The notes under the pieces were generated by a model. That model saw only the letters and a program-made list of their open reading frames with translations. It searched no databases and had not been told where the DNA came from. 64,000 nt of DNA, taken from Staphylococcus hyicus. Its GTDB lineage: Bacteria > Bacillota > Bacilli > Staphylococcales > Staphylococcaceae. Made by a program: the position numbers and the translations under genes. Below, one piece after another: positions 21,604 through 31,841 of this stretch; the first letter of the stretch is position 1, and every line of letters starts with the position of its first letter. The stretch is from the NCBI RefSeq assembly GCF_000816085.1, contig NZ_CP008747.1, positions 1-64,000 on the forward strand, in the 5' to 3' direction.

Positions 21604-22296
21604 ATGGCTTACAATTCGTTTAGGCAAGGTGTCAAAGATTGTATTCCTACGTTGCTCGGTTATGCAGGTGTTGGTTTTTCTTTCGGTATCGTAGGTATTG
21701 CCTCTGGCTTTAGTATTTTAGACATCGCGTTACTATCTATACTCGTTTATGCAGGTGCTGCTCAATTTATCATTATTGCATTAATGGCTGTTCAAACGCC
21801 TATATGGATTATTGTACTCACAGCACTTGTCGTTAACAGTCGTATGTTTTTATTAAGTATGACTCTCGCCCCAAACTTTAAAGCGACATCTTTACCTCAT
21901 CGTGTAGGTATCGGATCGTTATTAACGGATGAGACATTTGGTATCGCAATTACACCACATTCAAAAGGAGCTGTAATCGGGAGACGTTGGATGCATGGCA
22001 TCAATATTACAGCTTACATATTTTGGATTTTTGTATGTATTCTTGGTGCGTTACTCGGTGATATCTTTTCGAATCCTGAAGCGTTAGGATTGGATTATGC
22101 GATTATCGCCATGTTTATTTTCCTTATGTTAAGTCAATTTGAAGGTCTTACGAAACCCAAGTTACATCTCTATTTAAAACTGGTATGTATTGTCGTTATA
22201 CAAATGATGGTATTCAGTCTTGTAATGCCATCTTATATCGCCATTTTAATTACATCAATGGTTACAGCTGCAATAGGGGTGGTGATGGACCGATGA
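21604..22296 (+). CDS. azlC: AzlC-family branched-chain amino acid exporter subunit
   Basis: Large subunit of the AzlCD export pair, which sends branched-chain amino acids out of the cell. The protein is 230 aa, mostly hydrophobic, with the N-terminal family signature GVKDCIPTLLGYAGVGFSFGIV and the SRMFLLSMTLAP segment near residue 79. It starts after AAGGAGGGG. The stop overlaps the azlD start (ATGA), so the two subunits are coupled. Substrate is inferred from the family. Confidence 0.9.
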   Translation: MAYNSFRQGVKDCIPTLLGYAGVGFSFGIVGIASGFSILDIALLSILVYAGAAQFIIIALMAVQTPIWIIVLTALVVNSRMFLLSMTLAPNFKATSLPHRVGIGSLLTDETFGIAITPHSKGAVIGRRWMHGINITAYIFWIFVCILGALLGDIFSNPEALGLDYAIIAMFIFLMLSQFEGLTKPKLHLYLKLVCIVVIQMMVFSLVMPSYIAILITSMVTAAIGVVMDR

Positions 22297-22622
22297 CAAT
22301 GTATATTCTTTGGACCATTATTCTATCTGGTATAGGCACATTATTATTACGTATTACGCCTTTCATCGCAATCGCACAATTACAACTTTCTGAAAAAGTC
22401 ATTCAATGGTTATCTTTTATACCAATTACATTGTTTGCTGCCTTAGTTGTTGATGGATTGATCATTCAAGAAACTGGTCACTTTGGATTTCGCTTAAACT
22501 GGATTTATGTATTCGCAGTTATCCCAACACTTCTCGCTACTTTGATATCAAGGAGTTTAACCATTGCTGTTATTATAGGTATGGTAAGTGTTGCATGTTT
22601 AAGACTTATTCTACCTCTGTAA
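22293..22622 (+). CDS. azlD: AzlD-family small exporter subunit
   Basis: Small membrane partner of AzlC, 109 aa from ATG 22293, with about four hydrophobic segments. The N-terminus TMYILWTIILSGIGTLLLRITPF is typical of AzlD. A longer in-frame reading from about 22185 lies inside azlC and is not used, because the ATGA overlap marks a coupled start. Confidence 0.88.
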   Translation: MTMYILWTIILSGIGTLLLRITPFIAIAQLQLSEKVIQWLSFIPITLFAALVVDGLIIQETGHFGFRLNWIYVFAVIPTLLATLISRSLTIAVIIGMVSVACLRLILPL

Positions 22623-22681
22623 ACATTTGCATGAATATTCTGAATACGTTATGATATGAATTAATGAATTGAATACTGAAA

Positions 22682-22834
22682 GCTTATTAAGAGAAGTTGA
22701 GGGATTTGGCCCTGTGATGCTTCAGCAACCACTTAGTGATAAGTACGGTGCTAAAACCAACGAATGTTTCGAGTGATAAGTCAATGATTAACATGAGTTG
22801 TATTGCCGTACAGACGGTAGTACAACTTTTTTGT
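22682..22834 (+). promoter_or_regulatory. SAM-I riboswitch (S-box) of metX
   Basis: The conserved S-box core is plain: AAGAGAAGTTGAGGG, GATGCTTCAGCAACC, then GGTGCTAAAACCAACG, closed by P1 arms around 22682-22688 and 22774-22780. An intrinsic terminator follows (22795-22834, GAGTTGTATTGCCGT ... ACGGTAGTACAACTTTTTT). S-adenosylmethionine binding should cause premature termination and turn metX off when methionine is plentiful. Confidence 0.95.
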
Positions 22835-22855
22835 TTAGAGGGAGGGTATGCTAAA

Positions 22856-23821
22856 TTGACACATTATACAGTTGATACACTGCATTTAGGTGAATTTAAA
22901 ACAGAATCAGGTGAAATGATTCAAGATTTAAAATTGAGATATGAACATGTAGGATATCGAGGACAACCTCTGGTATTAGTATGTCACGCATTAACAGGAA
23001 ACCATTTAACTTATGGTACAGAAGATAACCCTGGATGGTGGCGTGAAATTATTGATGGAGGCTATATGCCATTACATGATTACCAATTTTTAACATTTAA
23101 TGTGATTGGAAGTCCATTTGGATCTAGTTCGCGGCTAACAGATTCACAATTCCCTTCGAGGTTAACAATCCGTGATATCGTTCGTGCTATTGAATTAGGG
23201 TTACAAGCGCTTCAATTTGAAACGATAGAAGTGTTGATAGGCGCCTCTCTCGGTGGTATGCAAGTACTAGAACTCTTGTATAACCAAAAATTTAAAGTGA
23301 AAAAGGCAGTCATTCTGGCTTCTACCGTAAAAACGTCTTCTTATTCACGTGCATTTAATGAAATCGCACGTCAAGCGATACATTTAGGAGGAAGGGAAGG
23401 CTTAAGTATTGCGCGACAATTAGGTTTTTTAACATACCGGTCGTCTAAAAGTTATGAAGCGAGATTTACGCCGGATGAAGTAGTAACCTATCAAAAACAT
23501 CAAGGTGATAAATTTAAAACAAGCTTTGATTTAAAGTGTTACCTCACACTGCTCGATGTTTTAGACAGTCATAATATTTTTAGAGCGCGTCACGATGTGG
23601 ATGACGTATTTCGTAATTTAAATACGAAAGTGTTAACGATGGGGTTTACTGATGATTTATTATATCCAGACGATCAAGTTGCCGCTATAGGTAATTATTT
23701 CAAATATCACCGTCATTTTTTTGTGCCAGATAATGTCGGGCATGATGGCTTTCTACTTAATTTTAATGATTGGGCACCTTATTTATACCATTTCTTAGAA
23801 CTTTCAAGATTTAGACGCTAA
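22856..23821 (+). CDS. metX: Homoserine O-acetyltransferase
   Basis: Acetylates (or acylates) homoserine, the entry step to methionine. It is an alpha/beta hydrolase of 321 aa from TTG 22856, which has GGAGGG 9 nt upstream. An apparent longer frame from 22736 runs through the riboswitch and is rejected. The nucleophile motif GASLGGMQ is near residue 131, preceded by the MetX motifs CHALTGNH and GSPFGSSS. The charge relay His lies in VGHDGF near residue 300. The SAM riboswitch upstream supports the methionine role. Confidence 0.92.
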   Translation: MTHYTVDTLHLGEFKTESGEMIQDLKLRYEHVGYRGQPLVLVCHALTGNHLTYGTEDNPGWWREIIDGGYMPLHDYQFLTFNVIGSPFGSSSRLTDSQFPSRLTIRDIVRAIELGLQALQFETIEVLIGASLGGMQVLELLYNQKFKVKKAVILASTVKTSSYSRAFNEIARQAIHLGGREGLSIARQLGFLTYRSSKSYEARFTPDEVVTYQKHQGDKFKTSFDLKCYLTLLDVLDSHNIFRARHDVDDVFRNLNTKVLTMGFTDDLLYPDDQVAAIGNYFKYHRHFFVPDNVGHDGFLLNFNDWAPYLYHFLELSRFRR

Positions 23822-24158
23822 ATTTAGACGAATATGTTACATTTTTGTTATAATTATGTAAATGAGATACGCATGAGTTAAGCTGTATTTGAGTTGTGAT
23901 AACTGAAATACAGCTTACCTATTGTATGAACTAGACTGAAGGCGATATAAAGTTATTTAAATTGTTCAGGTGATCTCAAAACTATTTTAAATGTGTCTTG
24001 GCGAAGGTTTTTAACGTATTTTTTTAGATAAAAAAGAAGATGTTTAGCGCGTTCAAATTGTTAAGATAAGCTTAAAGTTAAGCGTATGACGTCTGTTGTA
24101 AACCACTCTCAAAGCCTGTAAAATAGTGACTATAAATTTAAGTTTGGAAGTGGCATTA
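23822..24158. other. Spacer with a 12-bp hairpin after metX
   Basis: A perfect 12-bp inverted repeat TAAGCTGTATTT/AAATACAGCTTA (23879-23917) follows metX without a clear T run; it may terminate or stabilise the transcript. The rest is AT-rich and should hold the promoter for the yybS-gdpP-rplI unit. No gene is seen. Confidence 0.5.
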
Positions 24159-25064
24159 TTGTTTTCAAAAATTAAACCTAAAGATACCATATTAGGCACC
24201 ATTGCATTAATTTTGGTCGCTTTAGTGCTGCATTTTATACCTATATTGGGAGTTATTATAATATTATTTGCACCGCTTCCAGGAATCATTCTTTGGTATC
24301 GTTCTAAATATTCATTTGGGATTGCTGCACTGATTTCAATTATGGTCGCAACAATAACAGGAAGTTTATTTGTGCAAACCTTTATGATTGTTTTATTACT
24401 TGCGAGTTTAATCATCAGTCAATTATTACTGCATAAAGCTTCAAAAGAACGTATTTTGTATATTGTGTCATTGGTTACAAGTCTAGTAACACTAGGTGCA
24501 ATGATTCTTTTACAAAGCATTAAAAAACTACCATATGCGCATGAATTAATCGCACCATACAAAAATGTAGTGGATGAAACGATTCGCATGCAAAATTTAG
24601 ATGCCCAATCAGCGAAAGTGTTGGAAACCTCTGTGCAACAAATGGCTGTTCAAATGCCGAGTTTTATTGTAATAAGCATCACATTATTTTTCATGTTGTC
24701 ATTGCTTATTTTATTTCCAATATTACGCAAATTTAAAGTGGCCACGCCTGTATATCGACCATTATATTTATGGCAATTAAGAAAATCGATTTTTATCATA
24801 TACGCTATTGCATTATTAGTTAGCATTTTGACAGAACCATTAACGACCGCTAACAGCATCAGTCAAAACTTTATTATTGTGCTTGGATTCTTACTTGTCA
24901 TCCAAGGTTTAAGTTTTATTCATTATGCTTGCATGATCAAAAAATTTCCAAAAGGTGTTTCAGTTTTATTCATTGTCGTAGGTGTTATCGCTTACCCGTT
25001 AACACGTTTAATTGGTTTGTTGGATCTTGGATTAAATTTAAAAAGCATGCTTAAAAAACGTTAA
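24159..25064 (+). CDS. yybS: DUF2232 multi-pass membrane protein (YybS)
   Basis: Integral membrane protein with about eight hydrophobic segments and no known activity. It is always upstream of gdpP in Firmicutes. The start is TTG 24159 (MFSKIKPKDTILG), preceded by GGAAGTGG with 5-nt spacing; an ATG earlier in frame lacks a ribosome site. From there it is 301 aa. It sits 11 bp before gdpP, suggesting shared transcription. Confidence 0.88.
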   Translation: MFSKIKPKDTILGTIALILVALVLHFIPILGVIIILFAPLPGIILWYRSKYSFGIAALISIMVATITGSLFVQTFMIVLLLASLIISQLLLHKASKERILYIVSLVTSLVTLGAMILLQSIKKLPYAHELIAPYKNVVDETIRMQNLDAQSAKVLETSVQQMAVQMPSFIVISITLFFMLSLLILFPILRKFKVATPVYRPLYLWQLRKSIFIIYAIALLVSILTEPLTTANSISQNFIIVLGFLLVIQGLSFIHYACMIKKFPKGVSVLFIVVGVIAYPLTRLIGLLDLGLNLKSMLKKR

Positions 25065-25075
25065 GAGGTGACAAA

Positions 25076-27043
25076 ATGAAACGTCAGTCGGTAAAGAAAT
25101 CGTTACTCCTCCCTTTTGTAGTCATTACCTTAATTGCAATAGCGAGTGTCGGTGTGAGCTTTTTCTTTAGTGTTGTGTACGGTTTTATCGCTGCAATATC
25201 GTTATTTATCGTATTGATTATTTGTGTTTTTCTATTTAGATGGATTTTTAAACGATTTGATACGTATTTAGATGAGTTGAGTGGTAAAGTGACTTTAGCG
25301 AGTGACCGCGCAATTAAAAATATGCCTATTGGTATCATTGTGTTAAATCAACATGATCAAATTGAATGGATGAACAAATTTTTAACAGAACGTACGGAGC
25401 GTAACGTGATTTCTGATCCTATTAATGAGGTATATCCTAATATTTTAAAGCAACTTGATAAGGCGAAAGAAATAGAAATGGAAAATAATGGATATACATA
25501 TCGTGTAAAATATTCAAAAGATGAAGGAATTCTTTATTTTCTCGATGTTTCTGAAGAAGCTGAGATCAAACAAGCATATGACGATGAGCAACCAATCATT
25601 GCGACACTCTTTTTAGACAACTATGACGAGATTACGCAAAATATGAATGATACACAGCGTTCAGAAATTAACTCTATGGTGACGCGCGTTATTAGCCGAT
25701 GGGCACAAGAGCATAATGTATATTTTAAACGCTATAGTTCAGACCAATTCGTGGCCTATTTAAATCGTCGTATTTTACGCGAAATTGAAGAAACCAATTT
25801 TGACATTTTAAGTCAATTGCGCGAAAAAAGTGTTGGGTATCGTGCGCAACTTACGTTAAGTATTGGTGTAGGTGAAGGTTCTGAAAATCTCATCGATTTA
25901 GGTGAAATGTCTCAATCCGGGCTAGACCTTGCGTTAGGTCGTGGTGGCGACCAAGTTGCGATTAAAACGATGAATGGAAATGTAAGGTTTTATGGCGGTA
26001 AAACAGACCCGATGGAAAAACGTACACGTGTAAGGGCACGCGTCATCTCACACGCCTTAAAAGATATTTTACTTGAAGGTGATAAAGTCATTGTAATGGG
26101 CCATACGCGTCCAGATTTAGATGCCATTGGTGCGGCTGTTGGTGTGACCCGTTTTGCGATGATGAATAATCTTGAGTCCTATATCATATTGAATGAATCT
26201 GACATAGATCCGACTTTACGACGCGTAATGGACGAAATAAATCAAAAGCCAGAGCTTAAAGAGCGTTTTATTACGTCTGATGAAGCTTGGGATATGATGA
26301 CGAGTAAAACGACATTAGTCATTGTCGATACGCATAAACCTGAAATGGTCATTGATAAAGATATATTAAATAAAGCGAATCGTAAGGTCGTTATTGATCA
26401 TCATCGACGTGGAGAGGAATTTATTTCTAATCCTTTACTCGTTTATATGGAACCTTATGCAAGTTCGACAGCCGAACTTGTGACAGAGTTATTAGAATAT
26501 CAAACGACAGAACAACGTTTAACACGTTTAGAATCAACAGTGATGTACGCCGGTATTATTGTTGATACGCGTAACTTTACATTACGTACAGGCTCACGAA
26601 CATTTGACGCTGCGAGCTATTTGCGTGCCCATGGTGCCGATACCATTTTAACGCAACATTTCTTAAAAGATGATATTGAAACGTATATTAAACGGACAGA
26701 GTTGATTCGTACAGTAGATTTACAAGATAATGGTATAGCCATTGCACACGGTGAAGAGCATCAAATATATCATCCTGTAACGGTGGCACAAGCTGCAGAT
26801 GAGCTATTAAGTTTAGATGGTGTTGAAGCCTCTTACGTCATCGCTAAACGTGAAGATGACCTTGTAGGGATTTCAGCACGATCATTAGGCGAATTTAACG
26901 TGCAACTTACAATGGAAGCACTTGGCGGTGGTGGACATTTAACGAATGCGGCTACACAAATGAAAGACGTCACAGTCGAAGAAGCCATTGCACAATTAAA
27001 ACAAGCCATCCAAGAACAAATCGATAGGAGTGACAATGCATGA
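25076..27043 (+). CDS. gdpP: Cyclic-di-AMP phosphodiesterase GdpP
   Basis: Hydrolyses c-di-AMP to pApA, controlling cell wall, potassium and beta-lactam tolerance traits. It is 655 aa. Two N-terminal transmembrane helices (about residues 8-55) precede a PAS-like region. A degenerate GGDEF domain follows, and the DHH/DHHA1 catalytic part has [13 protein letters not shown] near residue 342, [11 protein letters not shown] near residue 440 and [10 protein letters not shown] near residue 620. The stop overlaps rplI (ATGA). Confidence 0.97.
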   Translation: MKRQSVKKSLLLPFVVITLIAIASVGVSFFFSVVYGFIAAISLFIVLIICVFLFRWIFKRFDTYLDELSGKVTLASDRAIKNMPIGIIVLNQHDQIEWMNKFLTERTERNVISDPINEVYPNILKQLDKAKEIEMENNGYTYRVKYSKDEGILYFLDVSEEAEIKQAYDDEQPIIATLFLDNYDEITQNMNDTQRSEINSMVTRVISRWAQEHNVYFKRYSSDQFVAYLNRRILREIEETNFDILSQLREKSVGYRAQLTLSIGVGEGSENLIDLGEMSQSGLDLALGRGGDQVAIKTMNGNVRFYGGKTDPMEKRTRVRARVISHALKDILLEGDKVIVMGHTRPDLDAIGAAVGVTRFAMMNNLESYIILNESDIDPTLRRVMDEINQKPELKERFITSDEAWDMMTSKTTLVIVDTHKPEMVIDKDILNKANRKVVIDHHRRGEEFISNPLLVYMEPYASSTAELVTELLEYQTTEQRLTRLESTVMYAGIIVDTRNFTLRTGSRTFDAASYLRAHGADTILTQHFLKDDIETYIKRTELIRTVDLQDNGIAIAHGEEHQIYHPVTVAQAADELLSLDGVEASYVIAKREDDLVGISARSLGEFNVQLTMEALGGGGHLTNAATQMKDVTVEEAIAQLKQAIQEQIDRSDNA

Positions 27044-27486
27044 AAGTAATTTTCACACAAGATGTTAAAGGTAAAGGTAAAAAAGGTGAAGTCAAAGACG
27101 TACCTGTTGGATATGCCAATAACTTTTTAATTAAAAACAATTATGCTGTTGAAGCGACACCAGGTAACTTGAAAAAATTAGAACAACAAAATAAACGTAT
27201 TGAAAAAGATAAACAACAAGAACTTGATGATGCGAAGGTACTAAAAGCAAAACTTGAATCATTAGAAGTTGAAGTTACTGCCAAATCAGGTGAAAGTGGC
27301 AAATTATTCGGATCTGTGAGTACAAAACAAATTGCAGAAGCATTAAATAAACAACATGGCATTAAAATTGATAAACGTAAAATGGAGCTTTCACACGGTA
27401 TTCAAGCATTAGGTTATACGAACGTACCAGTTAAACTGCATAAAGAAGTAGAAGGCGTTATTCGCGTGCATACGGTGGAGAAATAA
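27040..27486 (+). CDS. rplI: 50S ribosomal protein L9
   Basis: Binds 23S rRNA in the large subunit. The 148-aa protein has the N-terminal L9 fold [30 protein letters not shown], the long connecting helix (about residues 45-75), and a C-terminal domain with [16 protein letters not shown]. It is translationally coupled to gdpP and followed by a terminator. Confidence 0.98.
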   Translation: MKVIFTQDVKGKGKKGEVKDVPVGYANNFLIKNNYAVEATPGNLKKLEQQNKRIEKDKQQELDDAKVLKAKLESLEVEVTAKSGESGKLFGSVSTKQIAEALNKQHGIKIDKRKMELSHGIQALGYTNVPVKLHKEVEGVIRVHTVEK

Positions 27487-27497
27487 ATATTTTACTT

Positions 27498-27530
27498 AGG
27501 GCTGAAACAAATGTTTCAGTCCTATTTTTA
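27498..27530 (+). terminator. rplI terminator
   Basis: GGGCTGAAAC and GTTTCAGTCC pair around a 4-nt loop, followed by TATTTTTA. The rest of the 27531-27784 spacer is AT-rich and presumably carries the dnaB promoter. Confidence 0.85.
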
Positions 27531-27784
27531 TTAAATTGAAATGTTGAAAGTAAACATACTTCAATTAATTAATGATTAATGAATAGAAGTTATTCATTAT
27601 AAACAAAGTATGTTTTAGCAAATTCAACTGTTCATTAAAACGTCTTTGGTTTTATTACATTATATACGTAACTTACAGTCTTATTTTTCAAATCCTTTAT
27701 GACATCTATTAATTTTCTAGGAATGAACCCTAACTAGTGTTAAAATATGTAAAGTATATAAAAGCACGTAGGGAGGTTAATCGC

Positions 27785-29185
27785 ATGGATGGAATGTATG
27801 AGCATCAACAAATGCCACATAGTCATGAAGCGGAACAATCCGTTTTAGGTGCGATATTTTTAGATCCTGAATTGATGTCGTCAACACAAGAAATTTTATT
27901 ACCTGAATCTTTTTATCGCACTGCCCATCAACATATTTTCCGTGCGATGATGAACCTTAATGAGGATGGCAATGACATCGATATTGTTACGGTGTTAGAC
28001 CGTCTTACTCAAGATGGGGTCATCAGTGAGTCCGGGGGACCAGAATATCTTGCTGAAATTACATCAAATGTTCCGACGACGCGTAACATTCAATACTATA
28101 CGGATGTTGTCTTTAAAAATGCGGTTAAACGAAAATTAATTCACACAGCAGATAGTATAGCAAATGATGGCTATAATGAAGAGTTAGACATTGATACCGT
28201 TTTAAATGATGCAGAGCGTCGTATTTTAGAATTATCTTCTACGCGTGAAAGTGATGGTTTTAAAGATATTCGTGATGTTCTAGGACAAGTGTATGATAAT
28301 GCGGAAGCGCTTGATCAAAATAGCGGTCAGACGCCAGGGATTCCTACAGGCTATCGTGATCTTGACCAAATGACAGCAGGATTTAACCGTAACGATTTAA
28401 TCATTTTAGCGGCACGTCCATCGGTAGGTAAGACTGCCTTTGCATTAAACATCGCACAAAAAGTTGCAACCCATGAAGATCAATATACGGTCGGTATTTT
28501 CTCGCTCGAGATGGGTGCGGACCAACTGGCAACACGTATGATATGTAGTTCCGGAAATGTTGATTCTAACCGTTTACGTACAGGTACTATGACGGAAGAG
28601 GATTGGAATCGATTTACAGTAGCGGTCGGTAAACTTTCTCGTACAAAAATATTTATCGATGATACACCAGGGATCCGTATTACCGATTTGCGTTCCAAAT
28701 GTCGTCGATTGAAGCAAGAACATGGACTTGATATGATTGTGATTGACTATTTACAGTTGATTCAAGGAAGTGGTTCGCGTGCATCTGATAACCGTCAACA
28801 AGAAGTTTCTGAGATTTCACGTATGCTAAAAGGGATTGCCCGTGAGTTAGAGTGTCCTGTAATTGCATTGAGTCAGTTATCACGTGGTGTGGAGCAACGT
28901 CAAGATAAGCGACCAATGATGAGTGATATTCGTGAATCTGGATCAATTGAACAAGATGCCGACATTGTTGCCTTTTTATATCGTGATGATTATTATAATC
29001 GCGGTGATGGCGATGAAGATGATGACGACGCAGGGTTTGAACCTCAAACAAATAATGAAAATGGTGAGATTGAAATCATTATCGCCAAGCAACGTAACGG
29101 CCCTACAGGGACAGTGAAATTGCACTTCATGAAACAATATAATAAATTTACAGATATTGATTATGCACATGCTGATATGGGTTAA
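27785..29185 (+). CDS. dnaB: Replicative DNA helicase (DnaB family, DnaC of Bacillus)
   Basis: Hexameric helicase that unwinds DNA ahead of the replication fork. The start ATG 27785 follows GGGAGG; an upstream in-frame GTG is not needed. It is 466 aa. The N-terminal primase-interacting domain begins MPHSHEAEQSVLGAIFLD. The RecA-like core has Walker A ARPSVGKTAFALN near residue 209, Walker B MIVIDYLQL near residue 318 and the arginine-finger region SDIRESGSIEQDAD near residue 379. Confidence 0.97.
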   Translation: MDGMYEHQQMPHSHEAEQSVLGAIFLDPELMSSTQEILLPESFYRTAHQHIFRAMMNLNEDGNDIDIVTVLDRLTQDGVISESGGPEYLAEITSNVPTTRNIQYYTDVVFKNAVKRKLIHTADSIANDGYNEELDIDTVLNDAERRILELSSTRESDGFKDIRDVLGQVYDNAEALDQNSGQTPGIPTGYRDLDQMTAGFNRNDLIILAARPSVGKTAFALNIAQKVATHEDQYTVGIFSLEMGADQLATRMICSSGNVDSNRLRTGTMTEEDWNRFTVAVGKLSRTKIFIDDTPGIRITDLRSKCRRLKQEHGLDMIVIDYLQLIQGSGSRASDNRQQEVSEISRMLKGIARELECPVIALSQLSRGVEQRQDKRPMMSDIRESGSIEQDADIVAFLYRDDYYNRGDGDEDDDDAGFEPQTNNENGEIEIIIAKQRNGPTGTVKLHFMKQYNKFTDIDYAHADMG

Positions 29186-29223
29186 ATAAAATGTGACAAA
29201 TTTAAGTCTAAAAAATAATTTTT

Positions 29224-29265
29224 CCGTACATTAAACGATTAAATGATTTTAATGTACGGTTTTTT
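29224..29265 (+). terminator. dnaB terminator
   Basis: A 12-bp perfect stem CCGTACATTAAA/TTTAATGTACGG is followed by TTTTTT. The remaining spacer to purA (29266-29489) is AT-rich; TTTGCA and TAAAAT with 18-bp spacing near 29422-29451 could be the purA promoter. Confidence 0.88.
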
Positions 29266-29489
29266 AATTGATTTTTCGATTGTATTTTGTGTTAAGTATG
29301 GATTTTGAAATGTTTATTTTCTACTATAAACGCTATAATAATGCGCAGTCATAAGCTTGAGGAGACATTCAACGCAACAACGTCATGAAAATTTTCATAG
29401 ATTTTAACGTTCGTTTTTTGGTTTGCATTCCACCAAGCATACTGGTAAAATACACTTTGGTTAATTGAGAAAACGTTGGAGGTGCTCTT

Positions 29490-30776
29490 ATGTCATCAAT
29501 CGTAGTAGTTGGGACACAATGGGGAGACGAAGGTAAAGGTAAAATTACAGACTTTTTAGCAGAACAAGCAGATGTGATTACACGTTTTTCAGGCGGTAAT
29601 AATGCAGGACATACAATTAAATTCGATGGTGAAACTTACAAACTTCATTTGGTGCCATCAGGTATTTTTTATAAAGAAAAATTATCAGTTATTGGTAACG
29701 GTGTAGTCGTAGATCCTGTTGCTTTATTAAAAGAATTAGATGGCTTAAATGAACGTGGAATTGCGACTGATAATCTGCGCATTTCTAACCGTGCACACGT
29801 CATTCTACCGTATCACTTAAAACAAGACGAATTAGAAGAAGAGCGTCGTGGTGATAATAAAATCGGTACTACGAAAAAAGGTATCGGCCCAGCTTACGTA
29901 GATAAAGCACAACGTATTGGCATTCGTATGGCAGATCTTTTAGACAAAGAGGTTTTCGAACAACGCTTAAAAGAAAATTTAGCATATAAAAATGACTATT
30001 TCCAAGGTATGTTTAAACAAGATGCACCATCGTTTGATGATATTTTCGAACCGTATTACGAAGCTGGTCAACGTCTTGCACAGTATGTGACAGACACAGC
30101 TAAAGTATTAGATGATGCATTCGTAGCTGACGAAAAAGTTCTATTTGAAGGTGCACAAGGTGTTATGTTAGACATCGACCACGGAACGTATCCTTTTGTA
30201 ACGTCAAGTAACCCGGTTGCTGGTAACGTTACAGTAGGTACAGGTGTTGGTCCTACACACGTATCTAAAGTGGTAGGTGTATGTAAAGCATATACGTCAC
30301 GTGTAGGTGATGGTCCATTCCCAACAGAATTATTTAATGAAGAAGGTCACCACATTCGCGAAGTTGGTCGTGAATACGGTACGACTACAGGACGTCCGCG
30401 TCGTGTAGGTTGGTTTGATTCGGTCGTGTTACGTCACTCTCGCCGTGTAAGTGGAATTACGGATTTATCAATTAATTCTATCGACGTGTTAACAGGTTTA
30501 GATACAGTTAAAATTTGTACAGCGTATGAGCTTGATGGTAAAGAAATTACAGAATACCCTGCTAACTTAAATGACTTAAAACGTTGTAAACCAATTTTTG
30601 AAGAACTACCTGGTTGGACGGAAGATATTACAGGTGTGCGTAGTTTAGATGAATTACCTGACAATGCGCGTCGTTACTTAGAACGTATTTCAGAATTATG
30701 TAACGTTCACATTTCTATCTTCTCAGTAGGTCCAGACCGCAACCAAACAAATATTGTTGAAAAATTATGGGTATAA
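29490..30776 (+). CDS. purA: Adenylosuccinate synthetase
   Basis: Joins IMP and aspartate using GTP, the first step from IMP to AMP. The protein is 428 aa, the usual length. The P-loop is [14 protein letters not shown] at residues 8-21, followed by GGNNAGHTI near residue 38 and the [15 protein letters not shown] segment near residue 129. It starts after TGGAGGTGC and ends in a clear terminator. Confidence 0.98.
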   Translation: MSSIVVVGTQWGDEGKGKITDFLAEQADVITRFSGGNNAGHTIKFDGETYKLHLVPSGIFYKEKLSVIGNGVVVDPVALLKELDGLNERGIATDNLRISNRAHVILPYHLKQDELEEERRGDNKIGTTKKGIGPAYVDKAQRIGIRMADLLDKEVFEQRLKENLAYKNDYFQGMFKQDAPSFDDIFEPYYEAGQRLAQYVTDTAKVLDDAFVADEKVLFEGAQGVMLDIDHGTYPFVTSSNPVAGNVTVGTGVGPTHVSKVVGVCKAYTSRVGDGPFPTELFNEEGHHIREVGREYGTTTGRPRRVGWFDSVVLRHSRRVSGITDLSINSIDVLTGLDTVKICTAYELDGKEITEYPANLNDLKRCKPIFEELPGWTEDITGVRSLDELPDNARRYLERISELCNVHISIFSVGPDRNQTNIVEKLWV

Positions 30777-30830
30777 TCCATCAGAGGTAAGACTTACCGC
30801 AATATTACGGTAAGACTGACGCATGATATA

Positions 30831-30867
30831 AAAGCCAGCAAAGTCACAGATTTTGCTGGCTTTTTTG
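30831..30867. terminator. Terminator between purA and yrhK
   Basis: AAGCCAGCAAA and TTTTGCTGGCTT form the stem, followed by TTTT. The symmetric A/T flanks could also serve the minus-strand gene that ends at 30872. Confidence 0.88.
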
Positions 30868-30871
30868 TATA

Positions 30872-31138
30872 TTATTGATTATGTTCATTTCGGTCTATCA
30901 TTGCCATATGAAGGTCGTGAATCATCGCGATGAGTGGACGGATGATCATCTGAATACTCCCAATAACGAATAATACAGTGCCTTGAAATACGGTAGAATC
31001 GGAGAAAAATAAAAAACTACCGATGAGAAAAATGAGGCCAATTACGACGTCATTAAGTTGGTATAGCGCTTTATAGACAAATGATTTTCTATTTTTTTGG
31101 TCTCTAAAGTTAATATTGGGTTGTGTTTTTTTAGGCAT
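30872..31138 (-). CDS. Small membrane protein, YrhK-domain-like
   Basis: The 88-aa protein has two hydrophobic segments (about residues 31-46 and 50-70) between a basic N-terminus and a short polar tail. LYQLNDVVIGLIFLIGSFLFF and FVIGSIQMIIRP resemble the YrhK family of uncharacterised membrane proteins. It is transcribed convergently with purA. The start ATG has an AGGGAGAGG ribosome site. Function unknown. Confidence 0.7.
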   Translation of the reverse strand: MPKKTQPNINFRDQKNRKSFVYKALYQLNDVVIGLIFLIGSFLFFSDSTVFQGTVLFVIGSIQMIIRPLIAMIHDLHMAMIDRNEHNQ

Positions 31139-31439
31139 ACGTGCACCTCTCCCTTAAGTTTGTAATATACTTTACCCGTAATTGTGTTATAGAAAAGGTG
31201 TGAATAAAATAAGAATTTATATACCTATATGCTGTATGTTTTTTTCATTTAAATGCCATTTATTCGAGAATTAAAAGGATGAACATACCACATTTATACA
31301 GTTAAACCCCTGATATTAAAGGGTTTTCAACCGCTATATTACTTTTGTAAAGCGTGTGTGAAAAATTATTGAAAAAAATTTAAAATTTATCTTGCCAACG
31401 TGAAAATGGGGTGCTATAATCAATCTTGTGTTCAAAAGA
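31139..31439. other. AT-rich spacer before the tRNA pair
   Basis: No gene is supported. A short hairpin AAACCCCT/AAGGGTTTT (about 31303-31326) lies here, and the tRNA promoter must be in the AT-rich part at about 31360-31430. Confidence 0.4.
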
Positions 31440-31514
31440 GGCTCCTTGGTCAAGCGGTTAAGACACCGCCCTTTCACGGCGGTAACACGGGTTCGAGTCC
31501 CGTAGGAGTCACCA
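31440..31514 (+). tRNA. tRNA-Glu (anticodon TTC)
   Basis: A complete cloverleaf is readable: acceptor GGCTCCT pairing with AGGAGTC, anticodon loop CTTTCAC with TTC, TPsiC loop GGTTCGAGTCC, and an encoded 3' CCA. Confidence 0.96.
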
Positions 31515-31520
31515 TGATAT

Positions 31521-31594
31521 GGTCCCGTAGTGGAGCGGTTTAACACGCCTGCCTGTCACGCAGGAGATCGCGGGTTCGATTCCCGTCGGGACCG
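31521..31594 (+). tRNA. tRNA-Asp (anticodon GTC)
   Basis: The acceptor GGTCCCG pairs with CGGGACC. The anticodon loop CTGTCAC holds GTC and the TPsiC arm is GGTTCGATTCC. CCA is not encoded (CTA follows). It is the second gene of the pair, six bases after tRNA-Glu. Confidence 0.96.
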
Positions 31595-31600
31595 CTACTT

Positions 31601-31630
31601 GCTCATCCAAATATGGATGGGCATTTTTTT
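31601..31630 (+). terminator. tRNA operon terminator
   Basis: GCTCATCC and GGATGGGC enclose a short loop and are followed by TTTTTTT. Confidence 0.88.
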
Positions 31631-31668
31631 ATGCTAGGAATACGTACACCAGTTATTTATATCTTAAT

Positions 31669-31713
31669 GGCAACCTATGATATCGATATGTTTATCATAG
31701 TGTTGCCTTTTTC
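31669..31713 (+). terminator. Second hairpin terminator before walR
   Basis: GGCAAC-TATGATA pairs with TATCATA-GTTGCC, followed by TTTTTC. It separates the tRNA transcript from the walR promoter. Confidence 0.75.
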
Positions 31714-31748
31714 TTTCTCTCATTGACGTATAAAGTAAATGATAGAAT

Positions 31749-31776
31749 TTGCCCCTTAGAAGTGATACATTATAAG
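31749..31776 (+). promoter_or_regulatory. Possible walR operon promoter
   Basis: TTGCCC (31749-31754) and TATAAG (31771-31776) are spaced by 16 bp, about 65 bp upstream of walR. The boxes are imperfect, so the call is tentative. Confidence 0.35.
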
Positions 31777-31841
31777 GTATAGGATTATGCCAATTGGAAA
31801 CGTATAATTTTGCACTTTAATATGAAATGGGGTCAAAGCAT

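Noticed and set aside
22736..22855. N-terminal extension of metX
   Set aside because: This stretch is the SAM riboswitch and its terminator; the ribosome site GGAGGG points to TTG 22856.
29402..29420. PurBox-like CGAAC element (minus strand) upstream of purA
   Set aside because: Only the central CGAAC fits; the flanks deviate and no paired second box is seen.
31334..31546. 70-codon minus-strand frame across the tRNA pair
   Set aside because: It overlaps two clear tRNA genes and is an antisense artefact.
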